DNA from: Salvator merianae
Taxonomy: Eukaryota > Chordata > Lepidosauria > Squamata > Teiidae
Assembly (NCBI GenBank): GCA_003586115.2
Contig: QVOM02000034.1
Location: 132,973,598-133,037,597, forward strand
Direction: 5' to 3'
DNA: 64,000 nt
Part shown: positions 43,920 to 55,512 of the stretch, piece by piece
How positions within the stretch are numbered: position 1 is the stretch's first letter
Layout of the letters: every line of letters begins with the position of its first letter
Made by a program: the position numbers and the translations under genes
Notes under the pieces: generated by a model
Database searches by the model: none
Told to the model about the DNA's origin: nothing
The model's input: only the letters and a program-made list of their open reading frames with translations

Positions 43920-44215
43920 TACATAAGAGGAGCCTTGCTAGATCAGGCCACAGGCCGTCTACTCCAGCATCCTGTTTCACACAGTGACTCACAAATTGCT
44001 TCTGGGCACTCCCAAGCAGAAAAGGAAAAACCTTCACCTTCTCGTGACTCCCTGAAAATGGATTTTACAGGCATCCTTCCTCTTTTTCCAATCTGGAGGC
44101 AGTACCAAGGCATCCATTCTAGTAGCCATTGATACACCTGACCTCCATGAATCTGTCTAATCCATTCTTAAATTATCCAGGCTGATTGCTGTTCTCGTGT
44201 GGCATCTAAATGTTG
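43920..44215 (-). mobile_element. CR1 LINE, 3' end, reversed and 5'-truncated
   Basis: Read on the plus strand it starts ACATAAGAGGAGCCTTGCTA and runs through GCAGTACCAAGGCATCCATT then ATCCAGGCTGATTGCTGTT. It is nearly collinear with 55,513-55,797 (AGAACACAAGAGGAACCTTG, GCAGTACCTAGGCATCCATT, ATCTAGGCTGATTGCTGT), so both belong to the same CR1 subfamily. Only the 3' untranslated part and a few C-terminal codons remain. Confidence 0.92.
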
Positions 44216-44975
44216 TGCAAACCACACATATCATTCACATTAATCACCATGTTACTTTGTGCAAAAAGTGCTAGATACTAACATTTAGTTGTGTGCTAAT
44301 GGCACCAACTGGGCACTTTCTGGGAATCACATTTCCTAATAGGATGCATTTTCAATAGCGTTCACCATTAAGGGTGACCAGCTCACAGAAACTATGCCTG
44401 GGAGGAAGTGGAGAGTATATTAAAAGTCTCTCTGTGTGTGCATATAAGAAAGAAAGACTGCAAGAGAAGTGTGGGGGAACAGAATAGGAAAGAGGCAAAT
44501 GCTAAGAGAGAAAAGGGAAGCAATAGTCAAATTCACAATGTGGCATAAGGGACAGTAAGAGATCAATTAGGAGCATAGCTACAAAATATGAGTTCTATGA
44601 TAAGAATAGAAGGACCTAGCAGGTTTGCTTTGTAGGTAAGAGAATACTTCCTCTGACCTGGCCCCTCTGGTGCAACAGGCTGCCCTTGCTTCATGGCTCC
44701 ACTGTTATCTCTGAGGCTGCCATTCTCAAGTCTCTGCACCTGCATTTTAGAGGGTCTTCTTATCTTCCACCCACAGGCACAACAAGCCTGCACACAAACA
44801 TGGTGGATTTGCAACAGTGAGCAAGACCAGTTTTGCAGTCATATTTTAGCCACAGAATATCTGGCAAATAAAGCCTATAAAACAAATTAGCATATTCTCA
44901 GAATCATGACTAAATTCTGTGCACCACAAGTGCGCATGTTGGTACCAAAGAAGTAGTTTCTTTTTTGAAGGAAGT
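44216..44975. other. unique non-coding stretch
   Basis: No gene or repeat recognised. Frames of 65-83 codons near 44,560-44,890 have no domains. Confidence 0.45.
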
Positions 44976-45790
44976 GGCTCTCCAAAAGTTAAATGAAGAA
45001 CATTTTTTTTTTAACTAGCCCTATTACAGAAGAAGACATTTCTAGACAGATAGCCCAGTTAGAGTTTTCCAAACTTATTGGTGGGGATGACTTTCTTACA
45101 ACCTTCTATAAAACCTATAAGGAAATTGTATTATACAATTTGTCAAAACTCTATAATTATTTTAGTAAAACATATAATATTCCATGAACATAGAAGGAAT
45201 CTGTCCTGGTCCCCATATTGAAACAAAATAAAGATAATAATGATCCTAAATCTTACCAGCAAATCACTCCTATAAACCAAGATTATAAAATATTTATAGA
45301 TATATTGGTGTAAAGAATTATTGGCACAGTAAGCAAACTAATTCATATAGACTAGGCAGTATTTCTTTCAAACCGATTGATGACCAAGCTGGTCAGAAAT
45401 CTTTTGCATGGGATCTACCATGTGAATAAATATCAACATCTTCTTCCACTTATCACACTTGATACAGAGAAGGTATTTGATTCTATGTCATATAAAAAAT
45501 GTTTATGGTATTAAATACAATTTGGAACAGAGTTAATTCATCTTATTAAAATATATATATTTAGATAATCAATCTTGTCTAAAAATAAACAACAGATACA
45601 TCTCCTTTTTGTGTGCCAGGGACACAAAACAAGGTGATCCCTTGTTTCCATTGCTATTTAATTTGGCATTAGAGTCCCTGTTAATTTGCATAAGTTCTGA
45701 CCATGACATAACTTCATATTATATTAGTGATCAAGTTGTAAAGACCCAGAACTTTGCAGATGACATACTGCTGTGTACCTCAGTCCTAAT
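44976..45790 (+). mobile_element. L1 LINE relic, block 1 (reverse transcriptase part of ORF2)
   Basis: LNEEHFFFLTSPITEEDISR, then IGGDDFLTTFYKTYKE, matches the start of the L1 reverse transcriptase (I-x-x-EEI...GPDGFxxxFYK). Next come VLVPILKQNKDNNDPKSYQQ (the PKxYRPI block, degenerate), LITLDTEKVFDSM (the DxEKAFD catalytic block), DTKQGDPLFPLLFNLALESL (the RQGCPLSPLLFNLxLE block) and QNFADDILLCTSVL (the FADD catalytic box, intact). Stops and frameshifts split these across frames, so no enzyme can be made. It is 5'-truncated: ORF1 and the endonuclease are absent. It continues in blocks 2 and 3 after two younger insertions. Confidence 0.9.
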
Positions 45791-46648
45791 TCTCAGGCAG
45801 AAATGGGCTGGATGGGGGCCAGTAAATTGAAGCTGAATCCAGATAAGACAGAAGTCTTATCTCGGGTCTGTGAAATTGGGAGGTGTCCTGACCTTGATGG
45901 GGTTGTAATGCTCTGGAAGGGACAGTTGTGAAATTTGGGGGTGCTCTTGGACTCTGCATTGATGCTTGAAGCTCAAGTGGGGACCATGGCCAAGAGTGCC
46001 TATTTCCAACTACAGCTGGTTTGACAGCTAAGACCCCTTCTAGACTGAAATGATTTGGCCATGGTTATCCATGCTCCGGTAACTTCCAATTTGGACTATT
46101 GTAATGTGCTCTACATGGGGCTGCCCTTGAAGACAGTTTGAAGCTGCAGCTGGTCCAGAATGTAGCTACTAGACTGCTGGCTGGATCTACATCATACTGG
46201 TCTTAAAAGAGCTGTTGTGGTTGCCAGTTCACTACCAAACCCAATTCAAGGTGTTACCCTTGACCTATAAGATCCTAAATGACTTGGGCTCCAAATATCC
46301 AAAGAACACCTTCTCCCATATCAACCTGCCCATGCCTTAAGATCTGTAGGAGAGGCCCTCCTGGTTGTTCTATCACCCTCTGCAGCAGAAGGGATGGGCA
46401 TCCGGGATAGGGCCTGCTCAGTGATAATTCCCAGTTGCATCATGCACCTTCATTTTACATGTTTAGAAAGCAGTGAAGACACACCTCTTTGCTCTGGCCT
46501 TTGGATAAATAAGGAGATAGCTTTTCCTTCCCATTTTCAGACACTATTATTGCTTTAGTATGCTCATTTTTATATTTAGGTTTTAATGTTGGACCTCACC
46601 TTGACACATTTGGGTATAGGATGGGATAAAAATGAAATAAAATAACAG
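45791..46648 (+). mobile_element. L2-type LINE 3' fragment inserted in the L1 relic
   Basis: Interrupts the L1 just after its FADD box. Pieces of an L2 ORF2 C-terminus are readable: SKLKLNPDKTEVLSRV, then NLGVLLDSALMLEAQVGTMA, then SNLDYCNVLYMGLPLK, then KLQLVQNVATRLLAG. These match the L2/CR1-group order LNPDKTE - LGVxLD - LDYCN - LQLVQNxAARLL. Many stops and frameshifts are present. The 3' end runs TTGGGTATAGGATGGGATAA then AAATGAAATAAAATAA, a tail of the L2 type. Only the last part of the ORF is present, as usual for 5'-truncated LINE copies. The insertion point gives its age as younger than the L1. Confidence 0.88.
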
Positions 46649-47596
46649 CCAACAGAGTTATAGAAATATTGTTCAACTTTGCTAATATATCAGGACTCAA
46701 GATCAGTCAGGATAAGTCCAAAGTCCTTTTTATAAATATCCCAGCTGGAACACAGTTGCAGGTAAGACAACTCACAGGATTCAGAATCCAAATAAGAAAA
46801 TAAGATACCTTGGAATGTTCCTTCCAAGAAACATCAACAAAATAGTCTTCATAAATTATAGTCTAGTGATATATCATTGAAAAAGGGACATAAGACATGG
46901 GAATAAAGAAAACTTTTCTATATTAGGAAGGGCAGCAATTTTCAAAATGAAACTTCTCCCTAAATTATTATTTTTATTTCAATTCCTTCCCTAAACTCTA
47001 TGAAGGAGATATTCAAAGTACTGGATAGCTTGTTAAAGAAATTCATTTTTAATTCTAGCTGATGTAGACTAGCTAAACATTTAATTCAGAGAGGCACCGA
47101 ATCTGGTGGTGGGGCATTCCAAATATACAGCATTATTATTATGTTTTTTACATTGCCAGTATATTACATCACATGCAAACCCCAAAACCCAGATGGTGTG
47201 CAACAGAGAATAAGGAGTCTAAATTATTGAAGAGCATTCCACATACTAATATAACAAATATGATACTGACAACCCTATAGTTGTGGAACAAATTAGTTCA
47301 TGGATAAAATGGCAAAACAGGTCCTACCAATGTTATCCCCATTAAATGAGTTAGAATCTCACCTGACTTTAAAATAAGCAATACCAAAATAATATGGGAC
47401 AAAGTCAGGGAAAAAAAAAATCAAGATGATCACAGATTGCTTCACAACTAATAAATAGATTAAAATTGAAGAACTTCAAGAACAGTTTGTATGCATGCAA
47501 TCAAATTGATTTCCTGATTGCTTTTAAGGAAATTTCTGGAATCTAAAGTAATAGAAGCTATTAGATGCCCCCCTTCCCAGTTCAAAAATATAATCA
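46649..47596 (+). mobile_element. L1 LINE relic, block 2 (region after the catalytic box)
   Basis: L1 resumes after the L2 insertion: VIEILFNFANISGLKISQDK, then SKVLFIN matches the L1 GLKINxxKSxxL block. Next, NFSILGRAAIFKMKLLPKLL matches LLGRIxxIKMxxLPKxLY, and a GGGAFQIYS piece matches GGLGLPN. Stops and indels are frequent. The frame order and spacing follow a single L1 ORF2, which shows that blocks 1-3 come from one element. Confidence 0.88.
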
Positions 47597-47735
47597 CTCA
47601 AGCTGGAGGTCTTCAAGGAGAGGCTGGATGGATATCTGTCTGGGATGGTTTAGTGAATCCAGCTTTGAGCAGGGGGCTGGACTCAATGACCCTGGAGGTC
47701 CCTTCCAACTCTATGATTCTATGATTCTATGATTA
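47597..47735 (+). mobile_element. CR1 LINE 3' end inserted in the L1 relic
   Basis: GAGGTCTTCAAGGAGAGGCT, then GGATGGATATCTGTCTGGGA, then GGGGCTGGACTCAATGACCC, ending CCAACTCTATGATTCTATGA TTC-type octamers. The repeated ATTCTATG tail is the standard CR1 3' end. It belongs to a different subfamily from the CR1 ends at 11.3, 43.9 and 55.5 kb, which finish in TGTTCTTATG-like sequence. It is only about 140 bp long, truncated at its 5' side. Confidence 0.92.
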
Positions 47736-48583
47736 AGCTGCTCAATCAATAAGATTATAAAATAAAGTAATATTCCGAAAACACACCTAGCAGAACTCAA
47801 GGGTAACTGGGAGGCAGACATGAAGGCAAAGATTCCAGATAATATTTGGAACAACTTGACTAATACAAAGCAAAGCTGCCAATCTTTAATGCCAATGAAG
47901 GAACTACCTACCAATTATTGTACAGGTGGTATTACGCCCCTCTAAATATTGCTAAAAATACTAAATCTCAAAATCCCAAATGCTGGTGGAATTGCCCTGA
48001 AATTCTTTTTTACCACTTGGGGTGGGAATGTATTGAGGTAAACAAATTTTGGGAACAAATCTATGCAGAAATGAAGAAAATAACTCAAGTACAAATTCCT
48101 TTTCTGTCATAAGTTTATCTGACATATGATTTTTCAGTGTTTAAAAGCTCCTACTTTGATATTTAATTTATGTAGCACAACAGCAGGTGGTGAGGGAATT
48201 GAAGTATGCTAAAAATTTGGTGCTTAATAACTGGCACTTGGGGGTATGGAGGATAATATTAAATGAACTTATAATGCATGTACAGTTGAAAATGGAAGGA
48301 AGAAAACCTAAACTATCATGTTCTAAAATATGGAAACTCGGTATTCATATATTTATGACAGTCAGTGATGACGGGTTCCTGGAAAAGTACTTTCTATTGA
48401 ATCTGATTAATTCAGTCCTACCAAATGTGATGTACATATGTATTTAATGTATTTACCAATTGCTTGGTTGGAGGTAGCTCGAACCAAGGCTGGTGGGGGA
48501 GGGGAAGGGATCATGTCTCATAACACATACATTAATGTTATGTTTGACTATACTTGATATACTGAATTAAAAAACATAAAAAA
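47736..48583 (+). mobile_element. L1 LINE relic, block 3 (C-terminus and 3' UTR)
   Basis: WYYAPLNIAKNTKSQNPKCW matches the L1 C-terminal WYxTPxxLxxxxPxxSxxCWxC, though NCPE replaces the second Cys region. HLGWECIEVNKFWEQIYAEM matches HxxWxCxxxxxFWxxI. After KLSCSKIWK and further degenerate codons comes an AT-rich 3' end with TTAAAAAACATAAAAAAG. The zinc-knuckle-like region is therefore still visible though dead. This end fixes the orientation of the whole relic. Confidence 0.87.
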
Positions 48584-48698
48584 GCCTGAAAGGAGCTGCT
48601 TCTTGGGCAATCAACTGTATGTGCCTTGAAGAGGGATTGAAATCCCTCCATGTGCCCTTGCACCTTTTTGATGCAGGGTGCTATAGAGATCAGCAGAC

Positions 48699-49368
48699 TT
48701 TGAGTGTGTTCAGACTAGCCATTTCAGTTGCCTTCTGGGCGAATTTGTCCCGGGGGGGGGGGGGAACTGTAAATAAAAAATTCACCTTACCCTGCCTCCA
48801 AGCTTGTAAATATTTGCCCCTTCAACAGCCTGGAGAAAACAACTAAGTTGCCTTACTCAGAGCTGGGAGTGCCTCCACCAATCACAGCCTTTCTTTGGAG
48901 GAGAAACCTATTGGGCAATCAGGGAGGGGCACCAACAAGCTCTTGCCAGCAGCCAGAGTTTCCTTTTGAACTCAATAATTAAGCAGATCAAGCAAACTGA
49001 AACTAAAAATATTATTCATATTCTGTCTTCCTTAGAAATGTACTTTAAAAGCACGCAGACTTCATATAAAAATGCAAAGTGAGAAGAGACTTGAGTTAAG
49101 AACAATTTCATTGGCAATTGCAAACAAAAACCTAACAGGTAAGGAGTTAAGGAGTTGGAAACTGCTTCAGCAAAGAGGTGGGATTTCCTACCCAGTGGCC
49201 AATCAGTGAGCAGCACCTATTGCAGTCATGGTAGGTTACCTGTTGAAGTGAATAGGCTGTACTTCGAGTGAGTTTTTAGCGGAACAAATGAATACATGTG
49301 TTTGGAATGCTTTTTTCTGTGCGCCTATTCAGGTAGTTTTAGAAATCCTTTCTATGATCACAGCCTTT
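48699..49368 (-). repeat. unnamed dispersed repeat family, copy 3 (reversed)
   Basis: Minus-strand reading starts AAAGGCTGTGATCATAGAAA and includes CATTCCAAACACATGTATTC, GTACAGCCTATTCACTTCAA, TCACTGATTGGCCACTGGGT and TTACAAGCTTGGAGGCAGGG, each with a counterpart in copies 1 and 2. A 13-base G run interrupts it at 48,752-48,764. The other end reads GTGTGTTCAGACTAGCC, which, with the GGCTGTGATCA end, suggests terminal inverted repeats of TAGGGCTGTGWTCA type. No target duplication is visible (CAGCAGAC against GATGTGTT). Confidence 0.72.
48752..48764 (+). repeat. poly-G run
   Basis: Thirteen consecutive G after CCC, inside the reversed repeat copy 3. It is a likely spot for length variation or sequencing error. 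Confidence 0.85.
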
Positions 49369-49739
49369 GATGTGTTTCCAATGCATCTTGAACAACATGT
49401 GGGGATGCAACCCTAGGTTTGGAGTGTTGAAGGATCCAAAAATGAAGATGAGAATGGCATGCTAAGGGACTCTTGATATCCTAACACTACCCAAGTATTC
49501 CACAAATCCTATCCCTTCATGGTAAAATGTATTTATTTATTCTCCTTTCCCTTAGATATTGGCAAGGCATAGGCATTCAGTAGTTTTCAATAACATGAAC
49601 TGGAAGAACAAAATCCCCTTTTTATCTCTGGCTCACATCACGATCACAGTTAAACTTTTCTCGGCTTTTGAGAATCATTTCCTTTAGGCATAAAGAGACT
49701 CTCCAATTTAAGCATCAGAAGTGGTTTGTTCCAATCACC

Positions 49740-49860
49740 ACATAAGCCTAATCCATATGCTCACTCGAGCAATTGTTTAAATATGTAATTGTCCAGAATA
49801 ATTAGTCTTGTTTCGGGCATCTGTCTGCCTATGGTCTGTCCTTCTGCATAGCAGCATACA
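49740..49860. promoter_or_regulatory. candidate conserved non-coding element
   Basis: Contains TCCATATGCTCACTCGAGC, AATTGTTTAAATATGTAATT and AGAATAATTAGTC. Two E-box-like motifs (CATATG, CTCGAG) sit beside several TAATT/AATTA cores in non-repetitive sequence. Conservation is untested. Confidence 0.28.
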
Positions 49861-50724
49861 TGAAGAATAACAACTTGCACTAATGCAAGTTTGTTAAATC
49901 CACTCCAAAAACCTTGCAAAAGAGGTGATGGAGTGGTGATTTATAATGGGATTTGAATATCCTGCCACTTGAGGTTTGGTTTGTCAACCAAAGAATGACG
50001 CACAACCTGTCCCCCTTCTTTACAGGATCTTTGCTGTCCTCCGTGTGTTTTCATTTTAGTTATCCTTGATGCTTCCACAGAAGAAAAGAAATTGAATTTA
50101 AGTGGATACATATGTACTGTAGAAAGCTGGGAGACGCATTAGCAGTTTAGAAATGGGAGAAAAGGTTGAGGATGGGCCATATGGAAAACATTCGATTTTC
50201 TTGTTTCTGGCTCCAAAACTATTTTAAACACTTTCTGATCACAAGAACAAAAAACTAATAATAGAGAAATGTTTCTGATATTGGTGCAGCATGCACATCT
50301 TCTTTACAGCCTGCCTTTCAAAAAATGCAAATTTCAAGATGAGCTTTTAATTTCTCTTCAGCCCACACATGTTCCTGTTATGTGCCCCATGCTGCATGGG
50401 TTTTACTTTCACACTTGTGGACTATTCTGTTTGCCATACTGGCTAGGCAGTGTGTGCTCTGGATATACTGAGTCCCACATCCATTCATCAGAGTAAAGAA
50501 TAAGTGGAAACAAAATCTATAAAAGCAGCAGAACATGAAAAGGTCCTGAAAAACCTTGGTACATTTATTTTGCTTTTATGCTTAAGTACATGCTGCTGAA
50601 TTCAATGCATCTCCCTTCCCTTCTCCTATTGATTGATTAATTTAACATTGTAAGTTGCTTGATGCAGAGCCTTGTATTTTTGTTGTTATTTTGTAAAAGA
50701 GATATGCAGCATTGATGAGATGAA

Positions 50725-50745
50725 GCGTGTGTGTGCACACACACA
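50725..50745. repeat. GTGTGTGTGCACACACAC palindrome
   Basis: A self-complementary GT/CA run. Short and possibly the residue of a microsatellite. Confidence 0.8.
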
Positions 50746-51136
50746 TGAATAAACCTGTCTCCAGCAGCCACAAAGCTAGCTTCTGCCCTAGACAAACCTA
50801 TAATCTGACTGATGCATCTTTCTGATCAAGAACAATCTATTGCAGTAGGTAAGACAATCCCATCACTTTAGCTGTGAGAGGTTAGCAATCAGAACCCCAA
50901 AGGCTGGTCTGGGACTGGAAGAGGCTCAGTAAGGTTCACCCTTCTGAAAGGTGTGCTACTACTACTCAGGCCTTTGGGTGAGTGGCATATCTGAAGGAGA
51001 CCCCATTCATTTGAGAAGGAAAGAAGTATTTGTTATGCTTGCAGGAAATTAGCGTGAAGTGAATCTTTCTTTTAGAAGGAATATATCTTTGGGCTCAGAC
51101 TGTAAAATAAATGTCAGAGTAGATGGCTCTGGAAAA

Positions 51137-51161
51137 TGAAAAATAAATAAATAAATAAAAA
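51137..51161 (+). repeat. AAAT microsatellite
   Basis: About five AAAT units; such runs often end LINE or SINE copies, but no body is recognised upstream. Confidence 0.8.
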
Positions 51162-53479
51162 TCAAGTGCCTGCAGAATAAATTTCAATTTGACTGAGGAA
51201 TACAAATGAAGTGCTTCCCTTGAGTGAATCCAAAAAGTGCTTAAATGACAGGGGGAATATAAATTGCTGGCAGAGGAAGGAAAGATGCCTACAGTGTCCA
51301 GAATGAAGGGTTCAGGTTACAGAGAAGAAAGTACATGTATCATATAGTAAAATGCAATGTGGAAATGTGGAACCTGTGGCCTGTTTTGATCTGGCTGGAT
51401 ACTATCTGCCATCCCCCCTGACCTTTGGTTGCCCTGGGTAAGGCTAACAGCAGTTGGAGACTGTCAGCATTTGGAAGACCCCAGGTTTCCCAACTTTGCT
51501 TCAGTAGTTTGAGAGTTTGACTAAGCGATACCATAAAGAACTTGCTTCGTCTCCTGCTGAGCCACAAAACCCGTCTGGTGGCCTTTGTGGATATGGCAGC
51601 CTAACATACCTTAGAGGGTAATATGATAAAGGTGAAGGGCTAGGGACATTTTGGCATCTTTGTGGGAAAGGACTGGGTATATGCCCGCTGTGTGTTAATG
51701 AAAAGAGTTGCTCCAAAACCAGAGCATTTTAATGCACTTTAAGAATGTTGCTTTTCCTACAGAGTAGATGGGAGTCAGGAGACCAATATAAATAAGAAAC
51801 CAGAAGTCTCATTCCTCCCCTTCCCATTCACTGGCAAAGTGTTCACTGTAGCAGGTGGGCCCTATGAGAAGACAAATTTACCAAATAAAGAGGTAGGCGT
51901 GTCAGTTATTGCCAGCCTGTCCCTCTGTGTCTGTCTTTGTTGCATGAAAGAGAATGGAAAGCGTTCTCTTATACAGGGGAAAGTACATGGTAGCCAGTGC
52001 ATTGATAAGGAAAGCCTGTTCTCTGGTGGTTCCAGCCACTAACAAGTATGGCTGCTCGCAATTTACATATGCTCACAATCTTGGGAACCACCTTTTCTAT
52101 GGCTAAGTAAATGCATGCTACCTTCCAGTATCTTTAGCAGATGGCAAGACAGAAGCAGCCTCTCCAGGAATGAATCCTCAGTTTCTCTGCAGTTCTGCCA
52201 ATCTCTACACCAGGAATGAGAGAATGGTGTAGTGGAGCCACTATTATATTTCCTGACAGATGTCATTTCCTACAGATATTAAATGCTAGAGGATTGCATA
52301 CAATTCTCTGGCCCAAAGCCTTCAGTGTTCGTGCCAGATTCATGCTGGCTAAAGTCTCTGAGTCAAAACACAAGGAAACAAACAGGCTCTGATGGCACCT
52401 TCAGAGGGTTAGTTAGTCCCAGCACCAGCAGCAAGACTGGCACTGACTTGTGAGATCTCACTCTGCTTTCTCCTTATTCGTTTTTTCCTTAGGAGAATCC
52501 TACCAGATGAAGGATAATAACCAGAATAATGATCAGGTGAGAAAAGCAATTTTAGTTCACCTAGCAAGCTGTTGAACAAAGCAATCTCCTGTCTTATAAG
52601 ACTGAAAACCCTGATGACACAGTCAGACATCGTAGGGATAATCCATATTGTGGGGAGAATGAGGATTAAGTATGTGTTCTGGTTGTTTCCACATTTGTAT
52701 TATAACAGAGACTCAATACAGACTTGCATGTTCTTACTCCTCATTTCTTCCATGCTTGGCATGGGGAAAATGTACCTTTCTCTCTCCCCCCCTCACCAAA
52801 CTCCCCTCCCTGTGTGGTTAGTGACTGGATGCAGTTCTACCATTCGAATCTGACATCACAGGAGTAGGAAAGTCAAACTCCACCATCTGTATTTCCCTGC
52901 TGCTGCACCAGAACATTGAATCCCTTGGTGGCATTACTGGTCATTCACCATGTGTTCTTTCTCCCCCTCCAGTCTGTATCCACCCAAGCACAATTTCAAA
53001 TCCAAATCTTCCACACAGTAAAACTTCTTGAAGCCCAGGTCCCAATTTCTTTTACTTTGTAACTGCACTTTTGCACAAATGTGCAATTTCAAAGCCGTGT
53101 GAAATTGCGGATAGCTCAGTGAAAAGGGGGGAACATGTGAGGGTATCAATGTTCATGATAGTGAAGTTAGTGGTCAGCAAATGGACTCCATCTCACCTCT
53201 CCCCTGAGACATCCACAGTGACATGTGTCCTACAATAAAGTTGTGTGGTGTGAATGGCAAAGTTGATGGTGACATGGGTCATTGTTGGGGTAAGAGGACC
53301 GTGCCCCTAAACAGATGCAGCTGAGGAATACACCAACCAGCATGCACCCCGATTACCTTACTGTTCTTTTAGAAGACTGATAAGCTGTACTGTGCTGTTT
53401 GCCTTAGAGCCATTGAAGCATAGTCCTCTTCTAATAAAAGGAAAAGTTGTTATCCTTATGCATTGCCAAAGCAAAAAAG

Positions 53480-53584
53480 AGGAAATGTATCTTTCTCCTT
53501 GCAGGGACAGAAGAGAAAGGAGAATGGAGGATACATTGTCCTTTTCCTTGCAGGGACCGGAGAGAAAGGAGGAGGCATACATTA
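53480..53584 (+). repeat. 49-bp imperfect tandem duplication
   Basis: TTTCTCCTTGCAGGGACAGA then AGAGAAAGGAGAA is followed 49 bp later by CTTTTCCTTGCAGGGACCGG then AGAGAAAGGAGGA. Each copy carries a splice-acceptor-like pyrimidine tract plus CAG. I see no matching exon. Confidence 0.75.
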
Positions 53585-55180
53585 TGAAAGTGGTTTGTGG
53601 TGCCCAGCCAACTGTGGAACTCGGTGTTGCCCACGTCAGATGAAGTGTAACTTCCACTGCGTCTCCTCTTTTGTTAAAAAAAATCAAACAGTTTGAAGGT
53701 GTGAATCAGGACAATGCAGCACAAACCAGGAAATAGGCTACGCTTTCCCCCCATCTCAATAGTAACGTTATTACCCTCCTGAGTACAACATTCACAATGA
53801 AGTCTGTCATTGGATGGGAGAAAGTGGGGATCCCTCCCTCTGCACACCCTAAAAAGTACAGCTCCCTCCCCAAATAGTCTACTTGGGCATTCTCACTCTG
53901 TGAAATAAAATGGGCTAATGATCTGAAAGGGGCTGAGAACTCACTTAATTCAACTGCAAAGTAGTCATAATTTAGGCAGTTTAGTCCAGAAAAAGAGTAG
54001 AAAGACAATCTCTTGTGAGGACAGTCAGAACTGAAGATGGTATGTAAACAGATTAAATGCCGTGTCTGATCGTGACCTGAGTAATAATTTAAAAAGGCTG
54101 TAAGTGATCACAGGTTTGTAATCGCATACATAGCCATATGTAGAAGGCAAGGACAAAGAATCCTGTTCTCATCAAAAGTATAGACTTGATTCCAGAATTG
54201 GATACATAGAAAAACATGATCAGAAATCCTAGCACTTCACCTCCTTTCTCTTTATCGTTCTACTAGGAAACAATATTTTGAAAATGAAGGAGGGGCAGCT
54301 AAAAGATCACAAAACATTGCCTCACTCTCTTTTTGTCAAAGCCAGTTCATGATTTGGTGAAGAAATCACATGAATGGATAGTCACACTTTATCCAGAGCA
54401 TTGCTATCTTCTGCCCTCTCAGCTAGATTTAAAGATCACTCCATTCAGATCTGGATGGTTGGTGGATTAACTTCTCTGGTTCCATTTATCCCTGTCACCT
54501 TGGTCTTGGGTTAGTAGCAAGGAACTTGTATGAAGTTTTGCTTTCTATTCTTCTTCTCCAAATGATATGATTCTCTGAGCCTGCCATGCAGATGCCTGAA
54601 ATTTCAGTACAGACCGTGCGTTGCACAGTAATGAATTAAGCAAAATATATTGCAAGCATTAGCCATAAAATAACACAGTCAATAAAACAGAAATATAACA
54701 TGCATCAAGAAAATGTGATGCAGCTATCATTCCAATATATCTGCTTTGCAATCATAGTTGTCCTGATAACCTTATCCTTTAGTATGGCCGCAGTTGCAGC
54801 AAATTGAACAACTTTATGGGTGACAGCATGAGCTTTCCCATTAAGAACACACTCGAGTTGCTAACAGAAAAAAGGTGAAGGCATCCAATTCAATTCATTT
54901 GTATAGTCCCCAAGGGAAAGATGTCTGCGACAACCCACAAATTGTCTGTGGATTCCAGAGTGCAGAAAGGTACTGATTTCCCTGGAAATAAAGGGAGTAG
55001 TGTCACGGTTTTCCTCAAACAGATATTCCAGGTAAAATGGGGAAGATAGTATTTTATAAGATACTTGAGAAACTATATTTTATTGTGCTAGGAAACCTAG
55101 ACATGTATACCCTGACCACTAGAAACTGTTCCTCACCATGGGCAACACTTAAAATTTCAGCAATGCTCATTATAAATGGA

Positions 55181-55300
55181 TGGAGTTCTGCCTTAGTGGT
55201 AGAATACACACCCTGTAGGCAGAGCGTTCTTAGGAATCAGACCCTTCAAAAGTACAAGAGTTCTGTTGTGTGCAACAGTAGGTTGGATTGACCAGTACTC
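55181..55300 (+). mobile_element. possible tRNA-derived SINE head
   Basis: GGAGTTCTGCCTTAGTGGTA, then GAATACACACCCTGTAGGC, then TTAGGAATCAGACCC has tRNA-like order with an A-box-like and a weak B-box-like segment. The downstream part does not match the Sauria SINEs in this window. No target duplication is seen. Confidence 0.4.
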
Positions 55301-55512
55301 CGGCCTTACAGACAGTAGTGGCATTCAAAGGTGATCTAGGAACTGTTCTATAGGACAGTATATTGCAAACAAAACCAAGTCATCCGCCCATGTCTGAGAA
55401 GTAGCTCTCTCTCTGAGGAATTACAACATGTGGATTATCCCCATCCTGCATAATGATCCCACTCACTAGGCAGAGAAAAAAAAAAATCCATTCTTGTTGA
55501 TGGGGGTGTATT

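Larger units (their letters stand above)
49369..55180. other. long repeat-poor non-coding stretch
   Basis: No gene or confident transposon in 5.8 kb. Listed separately: a candidate conserved block at 49,740-49,860, a GT/CA palindrome at 50,725-50,745, an AAAT run at 51,137-51,161 and a 49-bp duplication near 53,490. A possible SINE/LINE tail (GTAAGTTGCTTGATGCAGAG) lies near 50,650. The frames of up to 109 codons near 53,360-53,700 fall on that duplication and have no domain. Confidence 0.45.
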
